Made by a program: the position numbers and the translations under genes. Positions 6,897-14,713 of a DNA stretch of 32,676 nucleotides are shown here, one piece after another. The stretch comes from Desulfosporosinus sp. Its GTDB lineage: Bacteria; Bacillota; Desulfitobacteriia; Desulfitobacteriales; Desulfitobacteriaceae. The stretch covers positions 1 to 32,676 of the forward strand of contig JARLHU010000141.1 in the NCBI GenBank assembly GCA_031292095.1, written 5' to 3'. How positions within the stretch are numbered: the stretch's first letter is position 1; the number at the start of each line of letters is the position of its first letter. A model generated the notes under the pieces. The model saw nothing but the letters and a program-made list of their open reading frames with translations. It ran no database searches and was not told the origin of the DNA.

Positions 6897-7694
6897 TCAA
6901 TATCTCTTTTCTCCCCAATATTGCCATACCACCAAAAATGGATAAGGATTGATCCATTGCCCGTTCGCTAGTTCAATGCCGAAGTGAAGATGATCTGGGG
7001 TTGTTAAAGCAACTCCAGTGTGCCCCATGCTTCCTAAAGGCTCCCCTGCTTCGATTCGTTTCCCTTTTACCAGCAAGGTAGAAATATATTGGAGATGGGC
7101 GTAATAATAATAATTTCCATCGTCCCCTCGTATACCGACCCGTTCTCCCCCCAATCGGTTCCACCCTAATTGTTCAACTTTTCCCCCACAGATACTGACG
7201 ATGGGAGTTCCTTCTTTACTAAAGAGATCGGTCCCTTCATGCCTGCGTTTTCCTCTTTCGCGATCCGCCCCAAAACTATCTTCGAACCACGTCGTGCCCA
7301 TCACTGGAAAGGTATACCTATTGGGTTGATAGTAAGGATATTGTTCTAAAATTTCGCGATGTCTTTGCACTGTTCCAATCGTCTTCGTGGGGAGAACCCC
7401 CCAGTTTAAAGCAGCGAAAGGGACTTGGACATTAAGTTGGTCAAGTAGCCGTTGTGCTTCAATTTCAGGGAGGGTTGATTTTATTGCTAAACGGTCCATC
7501 CATAAAATTGTTGGGGACGTACGATCTTCCAGGGTGCACTGCTCCACTAGGGCTGGCGACAGCGAACTTAAATACGGATAGACGTCCGAAGGAATGGAGG
7601 GTGAGCGGTGAAGGACCAGCCAGGCTACAAAGGCAAGAAGAATCAGAATACTAAACTGAGCCAACCCTCGCTGTAATCTCGCTGGAATTTTCAT
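6897..7694 (-). CDS. Membrane-anchored M23 (LytM-type) metallopeptidase
   Basis: The ATG at 7694 is preferred over a GTG 15 nt upstream because GGGGGAAGGA precedes it. The 265-residue protein has an N-terminal membrane segment (about residues 10-29), a spacer of about 110 residues, and a C-terminal peptidase M23 domain. The zinc motif is complete: HEGTD (H152, D156), AHL (H200) and HLHFG (H235, H237). Such enzymes cut peptidoglycan cross-bridges outside the membrane in growth, division or sporulation. It is transcribed away from lexA, sharing a 107-nt region with a LexA box, so SOS control is possible but not shown. Confidence 0.88.
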   Translation of the reverse strand: MKIPARLQRGLAQFSILILLAFVAWLVLHRSPSIPSDVYPYLSSLSPALVEQCTLEDRTSPTILWMDRLAIKSTLPEIEAQRLLDQLNVQVPFAALNWGVLPTKTIGTVQRHREILEQYPYYQPNRYTFPVMGTTWFEDSFGADRERGKRRHEGTDLFSKEGTPIVSICGGKVEQLGWNRLGGERVGIRGDDGNYYYYAHLQYISTLLVKGKRIEAGEPLGSMGHTGVALTTPDHLHFGIELANGQWINPYPFLVVWQYWGEKRY

Positions 7695-7733
7695 AATTCC
7701 TTCCCCCACTTTCCTCTGTTATCAGCAATTTCA

Positions 7734-7747
7734 CGAACATTTGTTTG
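7734..7747 (+). promoter_or_regulatory. LexA (SOS) box
   Basis: CGAACATTTGTTTG matches the Firmicutes SOS box (CGAAC-N4-GTTCG) with one mismatch. It overlaps the -35 hexamer of the lexA promoter, which fits autorepression by LexA. It also lies about 40 nt upstream of the M23 gene start on the other strand. Confidence 0.82.
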
Positions 7748-7773
7748 CACTTTCTTTCGATGGATGGTACAAT
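7745..7773 (+). promoter_or_regulatory. Sigma-A promoter of lexA
   Basis: The -35 TTGCAC (7745-7750) and -10 TACAAT (7768-7773) are separated by exactly 17 nt. The predicted start of transcription lies near 7780, about 20 nt before the lexA ATG. The -35 overlaps the SOS box. Confidence 0.8.
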
Positions 7774-7801
7774 ATTCCTGAAAAGATGGGGGTGTGAGAC
7801 T

Positions 7802-8419
7802 ATGTACCCGGATTTATCGCAGCGTCAAACAAAGATTTTAGAATTTATAAAAGAGTCGATACGTAAAAAGGGATATCCTCCTGCCGTACGGGAAATTGGC
7901 GAAGCTGTCGGATTACTATCCAGCTCTACCGTACATGGTCATCTCCAGACCTTGGAGGACAAGGGCTATATCCGACGCGATCCCACAAAACCTCGTGCGA
8001 TCGAGATATTGGATAGTTCCAGTGATGCACTCGAGTCGAAGAAAGTAGCGCACATACCCATAATCGGCCGTGTCACCGCCGGACAACCTATTTTGGCTGT
8101 TGAAAACATTGAGGGTACTTTTCCCCTTCCTGAGGATTTAGTTCGCCAAGATAACCTTTTCATGCTTCGGGTTCAGGGAGAAAGTATGATCGGGGCTGGA
8201 ATTTTAGATGGAGATTTGATTATAGTCCGTCAACAAAATGAGGCGCGCAACGGCGAAATTGTGGTCGCGTTAATTGGAGAGGAAGCCACGGTCAAGCGGT
8301 TTTTTAAAGAAAGAACGCTTATTCGCCTCCAACCTGAAAACCCTGCCATGGAACCAATTTATTCCCAAGACGTCTCGATTTTAGGAAAGGTCGTTGGCGT
8401 TTTTCGTACTCTCCAATAA
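7802..8419 (+). CDS. lexA: SOS repressor LexA
   Basis: LexA represses SOS genes and cleaves itself when stimulated by RecA filaments. The start is taken at the ATG at 7802, with a GGGGGTG ribosome site upstream. This gives 205 residues, the usual size, whereas the upstream in-frame extension would cover the promoter. Residues 1-65 form the winged-helix DNA-binding domain (start MYPDLSQRQ, recognition region SSSTVHGHL). The cleavage site A93-G94 (VTAGQP), catalytic S128 (GESM) and K165 (TVKRF) are all present. It is the first plus-strand gene in the window and has its own promoter, operator and terminator. Confidence 0.97.
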   Translation: MYPDLSQRQTKILEFIKESIRKKGYPPAVREIGEAVGLLSSSTVHGHLQTLEDKGYIRRDPTKPRAIEILDSSSDALESKKVAHIPIIGRVTAGQPILAVENIEGTFPLPEDLVRQDNLFMLRVQGESMIGAGILDGDLIIVRQQNEARNGEIVVALIGEEATVKRFFKERTLIRLQPENPAMEPIYSQDVSILGKVVGVFRTLQ

Positions 8420-8490
8420 ATCCACCTCTAAGAAAAGATATGCTCAAAATAGATTGGTTAACCTTTAAAATTTAAACTTAATTATAAAAA

Positions 8491-8546
8491 GACCGAGGCA
8501 ATTATAATGTGTACCCTACAGAGTAGACATTATTACGGCCTCGGTC
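8491..8546. terminator. Bidirectional terminator between lexA and ddl
   Basis: GACCGAGGC and GCCTCGGTC form the outer stem, with ATAATGT and ACATTAT extending it inside. TCCTTTTATA follows on the plus strand and TTTTTATAA on the minus strand. It ends both convergent genes, lexA and ddl. Confidence 0.85.
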
Positions 8547-8607
8547 CTTTTATAACAAAAAATTGCCCGCATTACGACATGAATTGCCCCGACTTATACG
8601 CTATGAA

Positions 8608-9711
8608 TTAAGCTTGGGAAATTTTACATTTTTGTTTATCCTTAAAACGTTCCAGCCCTAACGAAATTAAACGGTCGATCAATTCAGAATATGCAATCCC
8701 TGTAGCCTCCCAGAGCTTAGGGTACATTGAGATTTCTGTAAATCCCGGCAAGGTGTTAATTTCATTAAGGAATATGTCATTTTGAGCGGTTACAAAGAAA
8801 TCGACCCTACTCAGTCCACTGGCTTCTACTGCACTGAACGCCTTAATGGCCATCTCCTGCAAACGTGTAATTACGAAGTCCTCGAGTGGAGCCGGAATTA
8901 ATAAACTGGAGCCAATATTTGCATACTTTGCTTCGTAGGAGTAAAACTCATCCGCAGGTTTTACTTCCCCGGGCAGTGAGGCTTCAGGATGATAATTTCC
9001 CAAAACACTGACTTCTATTTCTCGACCATTGATCGTTTCTTCAACGACAATTTTTCGATCAAATAAGGCCGCGATATTCAAAGCCTCCAGTAGCTCTATA
9101 CGATGGTGTGCCTTAGTAATACCTACACTGGAACCTAAATTGGCTGGTTTGACAAAACAGGGATAGCCTATCTTTGCTTCAATCTCATTCAGGCAGGTTT
9201 CTGGACCGTTCAGGAAGTCTGAACGTAGGACAGTTACATAGCGCGCTATGGGCAGTTCTTTTTCTAGGAAAACCGCTTTCATGCGATCCTTGTCCATACC
9301 GAGAGAGGAGCCTAAGACCCCAGACCCTACATAGGGGACATTCGCCATCTCAAGTAAGCCCTGCAGAGTGCCATCTTCCCCATACGGTCCATGAAGAACC
9401 GGGAAAACAAGATCAAACTGCCCCTGATTTGGTAGCGAACGACCGTCCAAGGCTAAAAAATGCGGGTGTGTCGGATCGATGACCAGAGTGACTTGGCAAG
9501 CCTGGTCCGCCAGAGGAAACCCCTCTTTAATTATGTTTTCCGGAAGAACACCCCAAAACCATTGGCCCTGTTTATTAATCCCGATCGTCTCGACACTGTA
9601 ACGCTCGCGGTCAATGGCTTTAAAAATGGATTGGGCTGAATTTAAAGAAACCTCATGCTCACCTGAGCGACCGCCAAACAAAAGAATCACACTCAGTTTG
9701 TGCTCTTTCAA
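8608..9711 (-). CDS. ddl: D-alanine--D-alanine ligase
   Basis: The enzyme joins two D-alanines using ATP in the cytoplasm, for the end of the peptidoglycan stem peptide. The start is taken at TTG 9711, with GGTGGGGG just upstream. A TTG at 9729 in the same frame has no ribosome site. The 367-residue protein has the ATP-grasp layout: GGRSGEHEVSL at the N-terminus, HGPYGEDGTLQG, the nucleotide loop GSSVGI, the omega-loop YSYEAKY typical of D-Ala-D-Ala rather than D-lactate ligases, and NEINTLPGFT near the end. It is transcribed alone between two terminators. Confidence 0.95.
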   Translation of the reverse strand: MKEHKLSVILLFGGRSGEHEVSLNSAQSIFKAIDRERYSVETIGINKQGQWFWGVLPENIIKEGFPLADQACQVTLVIDPTHPHFLALDGRSLPNQGQFDLVFPVLHGPYGEDGTLQGLLEMANVPYVGSGVLGSSLGMDKDRMKAVFLEKELPIARYVTVLRSDFLNGPETCLNEIEAKIGYPCFVKPANLGSSVGITKAHHRIELLEALNIAALFDRKIVVEETINGREIEVSVLGNYHPEASLPGEVKPADEFYSYEAKYANIGSSLLIPAPLEDFVITRLQEMAIKAFSAVEASGLSRVDFFVTAQNDIFLNEINTLPGFTEISMYPKLWEATGIAYSELIDRLISLGLERFKDKQKCKISQA

Positions 9712-9827
9712 AATCCCCCACCCTCTCAATAAGTAGTTGGTATAGAAATTGGTTTATGTTTCCCCAAGGCCCCTTAACGGAGATATTATTGTAACTTATA
9801 GAAGTATATGCTTTTAAAAAGAAAAAA

Positions 9828-9850
9828 GCTCCCACCTAACGGGCAAGAGC
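9828..9850 (-). terminator. Terminator overlapping the lepB stop codon
   Basis: On the minus strand GCTCTTGCC pairs with GGTGGGAGC (including G-U pairs) around CGTTA and is followed by TTTTTTC. The stop codon of the signal peptidase gene (9836-9838) lies in the loop, so the coding end and terminator share sequence. Confidence 0.72.
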
Positions 9851-10381
9851 ACCAACATGATCAAGAGGCCAATAACGGAAAAGAGTTCGTCCGGTTATGT
9901 TTTCAATCGGTAAATATCCCCATACCCTTGAGTCGTCACTATTATTACGATTATCACCCATAACGAATACCGAATCTTTGGGAACCACGATTGGACCAAA
10001 ATTATTTTTGGACTGATCTGTAACATAGGGTTCATAAAGTTCTTTGCCGTTTACATAGGTTTTGTGATCGCGTATTTCAAGTGTATCTCCGGGCAAACCT
10101 ACGATTCGTTTGATAAAGTCCTCGGTCGCATGGGCACTCGGCGGCGGACGGAAGACAACGATGTCTCCAGCGCTAAGGTGGCCGAATTCTTTAAAGAACA
10201 ACTTATCCACAATGACTCGGTCATCGAGTTGAATCGTCGGTAGCATCGAACCCGTTGGGATTTTGCGGGCTTCAATAACATAGGTGCGCAATACCCAGGA
10301 AAGCGCAAAGGCGATCAGGACAATTTCTAATAGTTCCAGGAAAAATCGTGCGGTACTTTTTGGTGTCTCTGAATCTCCCAT
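9836..10381 (-). CDS. lepB: Type I signal peptidase
   Basis: This membrane protease removes signal peptides from secreted proteins on the outer face of the membrane. The ATG has an AGAGGTGA ribosome site. The 181-residue length and single N-terminal membrane segment (about residues 13-32) match the short Gram-positive (SipS) type. The catalytic serine lies in PTGSMLPT (S45) and the lysine base in FIKRIVGLPGD (K91). MGDNRNNSDDSR, box E of the family, is present near residue 145. The upstream gap contains a MITE-like element. Confidence 0.95.
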   Translation of the reverse strand: MGDSETPKSTARFFLELLEIVLIAFALSWVLRTYVIEARKIPTGSMLPTIQLDDRVIVDKLFFKEFGHLSAGDIVVFRPPPSAHATEDFIKRIVGLPGDTLEIRDHKTYVNGKELYEPYVTDQSKNNFGPIVVPKDSVFVMGDNRNNSDDSRVWGYLPIENITGRTLFRYWPLDHVGALAR

Positions 10382-10700
10382 AATTCACCTCTTTCTGCCT
10401 TAAGGCACATTCAAAAAAATAACCAGTCAGTCTGCCAGTCTATTTCGTGTCATACTGCGTCGGCATGTTCACCTAATAGCCCCGCTATGAGGTAAACATA
10501 CCTCCTTGTACTAGTCAGAAAGTATAACTAACGTTATATACTTTCTGGAAGCATAAGTGCAACTAGGGCGATCGCCGGTGCCTGCGGGCTTGGCGCTAAC
10601 CCAGTTTTCTTTATCTGACGCAAAATATCCAAGGCATCTTTGACTTGTTATTTTCTTTCATATGCCTAATATTAACACAGTGTGGCAATGTTTCAAAGTC
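10382..10700. other. Intergenic region filled by a MITE-like element
   Basis: This gap of about 320 nt between the YnbB-like gene and lepB is almost wholly occupied by the repeat element at 10400-10669. No gene is seen in it. The lepB promoter must lie within or at the edge of the element. Confidence 0.6.
10400..10669. mobile_element. Non-coding MITE-like element, 270 bp
   Basis: The left end (10400-10428: TTAAGGCACATTCAAA, then ATAACCAGTC) and the reverse complement of the right end (10642-10669: TTAGGCATATGAAAG, then ATAACAAGTC) match closely, giving imperfect terminal inverted repeats of about 28 bp. Inside are a 10-bp inverted repeat AGAAAGTATA/TATACTTTCT (10518-10546) and a GC-rich hairpin (GGCGATCGCC at 10567). 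There is no open frame. No clear target duplication was found. Confidence 0.55.
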
Positions 10701-11966
10701 TTAGCCTAGAAGTCCTTGCTGCCATAAATTCAACGCTGCTAAAATGTTGCCCATCTGCACGTAGGTATGGGAAATACCCCCTTGCTGATAGACAATATAG
10801 GGTTCTCGAAGAGGTCCGTCCGCGGAAAATTCGCTGGTTGCACCCTGAATAAATGTACCACCGGCCATGATGATTTCGTCTTCATACCCCGGCATCCCTG
10901 AAGGGATGGGCAAAACGTGAGAGTCCACTGGAGAGCCTTTCTGAAGCCCCTGACAGAAGGCGATCATCTTTTCCCGTGATCCAAGTTTTATGGCTTGAAT
11001 AAGGTCTGTTCGAGGCGCTTCAGGCTCAGGATGTACTTCAAACCCCAAAGCGCGCCAAAATGCCGCTGAAAAAACTGCGCCTTTGACGGCTTCTGAAACG
11101 GTTAAAGGGCTAAAAAATAATCCCTGATAAAACAGGCGCTGCCATTCCAGGGTTGACCCTACATGCTCGCCGATTCCTGGAGCTGTTAAGCGCTGGGCTG
11201 AAAGTTGAACCAAATCTGAGCGACCTGCGACATATCCACCGGTTGGAGCAATACTTCCCCCCAGATTTTTAATCAACGAACCAGCCAGCAAATCCACCCC
11301 AATATCGCCGGGTTCCAGCATTTCGACCAATTCTCCGTAGCAGTTATCGACAAAGATAAGCAAGTCAGGATAGTGTGTTCTGACAAAATCGACAAGTTCC
11401 TTGAGTTGAGATATTCTCAGTGAGTTCCGCCAAGCATACCCGCAGGAACGCTGAACAATCAACATTCGGGTTTTAGCCGTTATCTTCTCGCTGAAAAGAG
11501 CATATTGAAGTTTACCTTCGGAATCCAATGGAATAGCATCATAGGTTACGCCAAAATCCAGGAGACTCCCTTGCCCTTCCCCCCGCAGTCCAATGACTTC
11601 CTCAAGCGTATCATAAGGGGGCCCGCTCACAGAAATAAGATGATCTCCAGGGCGTAAAACGCCAAATAAGGCCGCGGCAATCGCATGTGTGCCTGAAACA
11701 AACTGACCACGTACAAGGGCCGCTTCCGTACCTAGAATGCGGGCTACCACACGATCTAGGACTTCACGGCCTGAATCACCAAGACCATAACCCGTTGTCC
11801 CCTGTAAGTGATACGTTGCGACATGTTCTTCTTGAAAGGCTTTTAAGACCTTCTCGTGGTTTCGAGTTGCTATTGCTTGTAAATCAGGAAGTAGCCGGTG
11901 AAGTACTTCTTCCGCTTCTATGACCGCTTTGCGAATCAACTCCGGCCAATTGGGATTCGAATCCAA
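10701..11966 (-). CDS. YnbB-like PLP-dependent protein (Met gamma-lyase / aluminium resistance family)
   Basis: The 421-residue protein starts at TTG 11966, with AAGGAGG 7 nt upstream. It has the sequence of the family annotated 'methionine gamma-lyase family' or 'aluminium resistance protein' (B. subtilis YnbB). Features are an N-terminal TTGYGLGDSGRE, VSGTHAIAAALFG, FVDNCYGE (Asp contacting the PLP ring) and the lysine region SLIKNLGGSIAPTGGY, whose Lys would bind PLP. The true substrate is not established. It lies 18 nt downstream of hflX, as in B. subtilis, so the two are probably co-transcribed. Confidence 0.88.
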   Translation of the reverse strand: MDSNPNWPELIRKAVIEAEEVLHRLLPDLQAIATRNHEKVLKAFQEEHVATYHLQGTTGYGLGDSGREVLDRVVARILGTEAALVRGQFVSGTHAIAAALFGVLRPGDHLISVSGPPYDTLEEVIGLRGEGQGSLLDFGVTYDAIPLDSEGKLQYALFSEKITAKTRMLIVQRSCGYAWRNSLRISQLKELVDFVRTHYPDLLIFVDNCYGELVEMLEPGDIGVDLLAGSLIKNLGGSIAPTGGYVAGRSDLVQLSAQRLTAPGIGEHVGSTLEWQRLFYQGLFFSPLTVSEAVKGAVFSAAFWRALGFEVHPEPEAPRTDLIQAIKLGSREKMIAFCQGLQKGSPVDSHVLPIPSGMPGYEDEIIMAGGTFIQGATSEFSADGPLREPYIVYQQGGISHTYVQMGNILAALNLWQQGLLG

Positions 11967-11984
11967 ATAATTACCTCCTTAGGT

Positions 11985-13601
11985 TTAGGTCAGCAATGAG
12001 CTGAGGAGTTTCCAAACCGGCTTTAAGGAATCCTCACGCAGGAGGGACAGCTCAATTGGATGAGGAAAGTGTTGAGCGAGCTTGAATAGATCCTCTTCAA
12101 CCAAGACCTGATCGACCTTATTTAACAAAGTAATTCTAGGCTTTCCTTCGCAGCCCAGTTGTTTGAGCACCTCGTGCACCGTCTCTGCGTGTTGGAGCGC
12201 TTGAGGATGGCTGGCATCGACAACATGGATTAGAACATCGGCTTGTTGGACCTCTTCTAACGTTGCTAAAAAGGCCCGCAGGAGTTGGGTAGGCAATTTC
12301 CGAATAAACCCAACAGTATCGCTGAGCAGAATTTCCAAGGAAGAGTTGACTCTAATCGAACGGACAATCGGGTCTAAGGTGGCAAATAATTTGTTTTCAC
12401 CTCTTGGTATGTCGGACTTACTACCCGCTTGTTCCATAGCTTTTTTCATAAACGTTGTTTTGCCAGCGTTTGTATACCCGACTAAGGCGATAATCGGGAG
12501 GCCACTTTTTGTTCTTTGCCGACGCTGAACATCTCGTTGCTGTAAGACCAGCTTTAATTCTTTTTCCAGTAGGGTAATGCGCTCCCTCATTCTCCGGCGG
12601 TCAAGTTCTAGTTTCGTTTCTCCTGGACCCCTAGAGCCGACTCCAGCACCTAAGCGAGAAAGAGCTTGTCCCTGGCCTGATAAAAACGGCAAAAGATGTT
12701 TAAGTTGTGCCAACTCAACTTGAAGTTTACCTTCACGAGATCGTGCCCGTTCTGCAAAAATATCTAGTATCAAACCCGTACGATCTAAAACTTTCAGCCC
12801 AGTTTCCGCCTCTAAAGTTCGTAACTGGGTTGGTGATAGTTCATCATCACAGATCACGACATTAGCCTCTGTTTCCTGTAAACGATGAACTAATTCCTCA
12901 ACTTTCCCGCTCCCTAAATAGCTGCGTGATTGACCATAACGCCGAAGTTGAACAAGTTGCCCGACCACGTCTACTCCCGCTGTACGGGCCAATTCCCGTA
13001 GTTCCCTCAGATCTTCATTCACTTCTTGATCACCATCTTGCAAAGCTATAAGGAAAGCGAGCTCTTTACCAAGTGATGTCGAAGTCTTTGCCGGATTCGT
13101 CATTCCTTTGGCAGAGCCAGAAAGTGGCTCATTATAGTCAAAAGAATGCCAGGTTTTAGAATTGAGGTTAACTATTAAGGGGTCGCTCTCCCCTGTTCGA
13201 TAGGCAATTTGTAAACCGGTAAGCTTCCCGTCGAGTACCCCAACCGAAGTCATACTTTCTAGCTGAAGGGATAATAGAGCGCTCTGATCTAGCGGACTGA
13301 GTCTGAAGTCCCCATTAGGATGTGTATGAATGCACCTCAGATGTTTCCCAATCGATCTTCCTTTGATCGGCGGGAGCGTTACTGTGGCATGTTGCCCTAC
13401 AGCAGCGGCCAACAAGGCTCCGGGACGGGAAAGATATACGGCAATTTCTCGATTCCAAAGTTGAGTGAGGCGCAGCAACCCTGCTAGGATTTCAGGATGG
13501 ATCAGTTCTGAACGTTCAGTTACAAATTCGGAAAGATTTTTAAGTTCTTGTATCTGGCTTGCCCGAATTCCAGACAAGTCTCCCGAAATGTCCATATCCA
13601 T
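11985..13601 (-). CDS. hflX: Ribosome-associated GTPase HflX with an N-terminal JAMM-like extension
   Basis: HflX binds 50S subunits and rescues stalled or heat-stressed ribosomes. The ATG at 13601 has an AGAGG site 6 nt upstream. At 538 residues it is about 115 longer than B. subtilis or E. coli HflX. The usual HflX part starts near residue 180. It has the glycine-rich GSRGPGETKLE (322-332), Walker A GYTNAGKTT (375-383), G3 DTVG (428-431) and G4 NKVD (494-497). The extra N-terminus contains HTHPNGDFRLSPLD (92-105), which fits the JAMM metalloprotease spacing HxH-x7-SxxD, with a candidate glutamate at E52. It is flanked by spoVK (67 nt upstream) and the YnbB-like gene (18 nt downstream). Confidence 0.93.
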   Translation of the reverse strand: MDMDISGDLSGIRASQIQELKNLSEFVTERSELIHPEILAGLLRLTQLWNREIAVYLSRPGALLAAAVGQHATVTLPPIKGRSIGKHLRCIHTHPNGDFRLSPLDQSALLSLQLESMTSVGVLDGKLTGLQIAYRTGESDPLIVNLNSKTWHSFDYNEPLSGSAKGMTNPAKTSTSLGKELAFLIALQDGDQEVNEDLRELRELARTAGVDVVGQLVQLRRYGQSRSYLGSGKVEELVHRLQETEANVVICDDELSPTQLRTLEAETGLKVLDRTGLILDIFAERARSREGKLQVELAQLKHLLPFLSGQGQALSRLGAGVGSRGPGETKLELDRRRMRERITLLEKELKLVLQQRDVQRRQRTKSGLPIIALVGYTNAGKTTFMKKAMEQAGSKSDIPRGENKLFATLDPIVRSIRVNSSLEILLSDTVGFIRKLPTQLLRAFLATLEEVQQADVLIHVVDASHPQALQHAETVHEVLKQLGCEGKPRITLLNKVDQVLVEEDLFKLAQHFPHPIELSLLREDSLKPVWKLLSSLLT

Positions 13602-13668
13602 ACTAAACCTCTTATTCTACGTTTTTTTTGTTGTATGTGAATTGCCTGGAACTAAACCCTATATAAGG

Positions 13669-14640
13669 CTAGAGCTCTTCCAGGTTTATATCGACAGGCA
13701 AAATTTGGATTAGTTCTTCGCGGCTGGAACTAGTCTTCCGGAATAACCGAACGGCTTGTTTGCGCACTGTCTTTTCGACGAGGTTGCGGACAAGTCGGGC
13801 ATTCCCGGCATAAGGATGGGAAATAAGCAAATTATGGAGCTGAATACGGAGCGCCTCTATGGCCTCTAAAGTCAGCTCATATTGACGGGTTTTAAACATC
13901 AAATTCGCGATGGACAACAATTCATCGAGTGTATAATCCGGGAAATCAATATGTATGGGGAAACGTGATCGAAGTCCAGGATTGGTTTGTAAAAACCATT
14001 CCATTTCTTGGCGATAGCCCGCTAAGATTAAGACAAGATTATCTTTATTATCTTCCATGGTTTTAACTAAAGCATCGATGGCTTCTTTGCCAAAATCTTT
14101 TTCTCCCCCACGAGCTAACGAATAAGCTTCATCTATAAACAGGACGCCGCCTAACGCCTTCTTTAGTTGTTCCCTAGTTTTTTGCGCAGTATGCCCTATA
14201 TATTCTCCTACCAAGTCTGCGCGCTCACATTCAATCACTTGCCCTTTTTGCAGAACCCCCATCTCTTTAAACAGTCGCCCGACCAAGCGTGCCACTGTTG
14301 TTTTGCCGGTTCCTGGGTTTCCGCGGAAAATCATATGTAAAACAAGAGGTTCTGCGATAAGTTTTTCCTGTGCTCTGCGCTTTTGGATCTCAACAAAGGC
14401 TTGTAAATCCCGAATGAGTCGTTTCACAGTTACTAAACCCGTCAAGGCCTCTAATTCATCGAGGATTTCCATAATTTTATCCTTGTCTTTTTCAAGGGAG
14501 GGGGCATTGTTCTTCCGAGCTCTGCCTAGCCCAACCAACTCTGTTGAAGGAGTAATACTATGTGCAGTCTCACGGGGCAAGGGAGACTGAATGACCGGAG
14601 GCAGGTGATTGTCCGGTCTAAACGTTACACGAATTGTCAT
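13669..14640 (-). CDS. spoVK: Stage V sporulation protein K, AAA+ ATPase
   Basis: SpoVK is a CbxX/CfqX-type AAA+ ATPase needed for spore maturation in B. subtilis. The ATG at 14640 is preferred over an in-frame GTG 12 nt upstream, since GGGAGG lies 11 nt before the ATG but overlaps the spacing of the GTG. The 323-residue protein has a poorly conserved N-terminus of about 55 residues, Walker A GNPGTGKTT (107-115), Walker B GGVLFIDEAYSL, sensor-like LVLILAGYR and an arginine in NPGLRSRF. It probably forms an operon with hflX and the YnbB-like gene. Confidence 0.93.
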   Translation of the reverse strand: MTIRVTFRPDNHLPPVIQSPLPRETAHSITPSTELVGLGRARKNNAPSLEKDKDKIMEILDELEALTGLVTVKRLIRDLQAFVEIQKRRAQEKLIAEPLVLHMIFRGNPGTGKTTVARLVGRLFKEMGVLQKGQVIECERADLVGEYIGHTAQKTREQLKKALGGVLFIDEAYSLARGGEKDFGKEAIDALVKTMEDNKDNLVLILAGYRQEMEWFLQTNPGLRSRFPIHIDFPDYTLDELLSIANLMFKTRQYELTLEAIEALRIQLHNLLISHPYAGNARLVRNLVEKTVRKQAVRLFRKTSSSREELIQILPVDINLEEL

Positions 14641-14713
14641 AAGTACAGGCACCTCCCATCCTTACTACTATACGCGAGTAAGGACAAAAGGTGTCCTAGA
14701 AAACGTGATGTTA

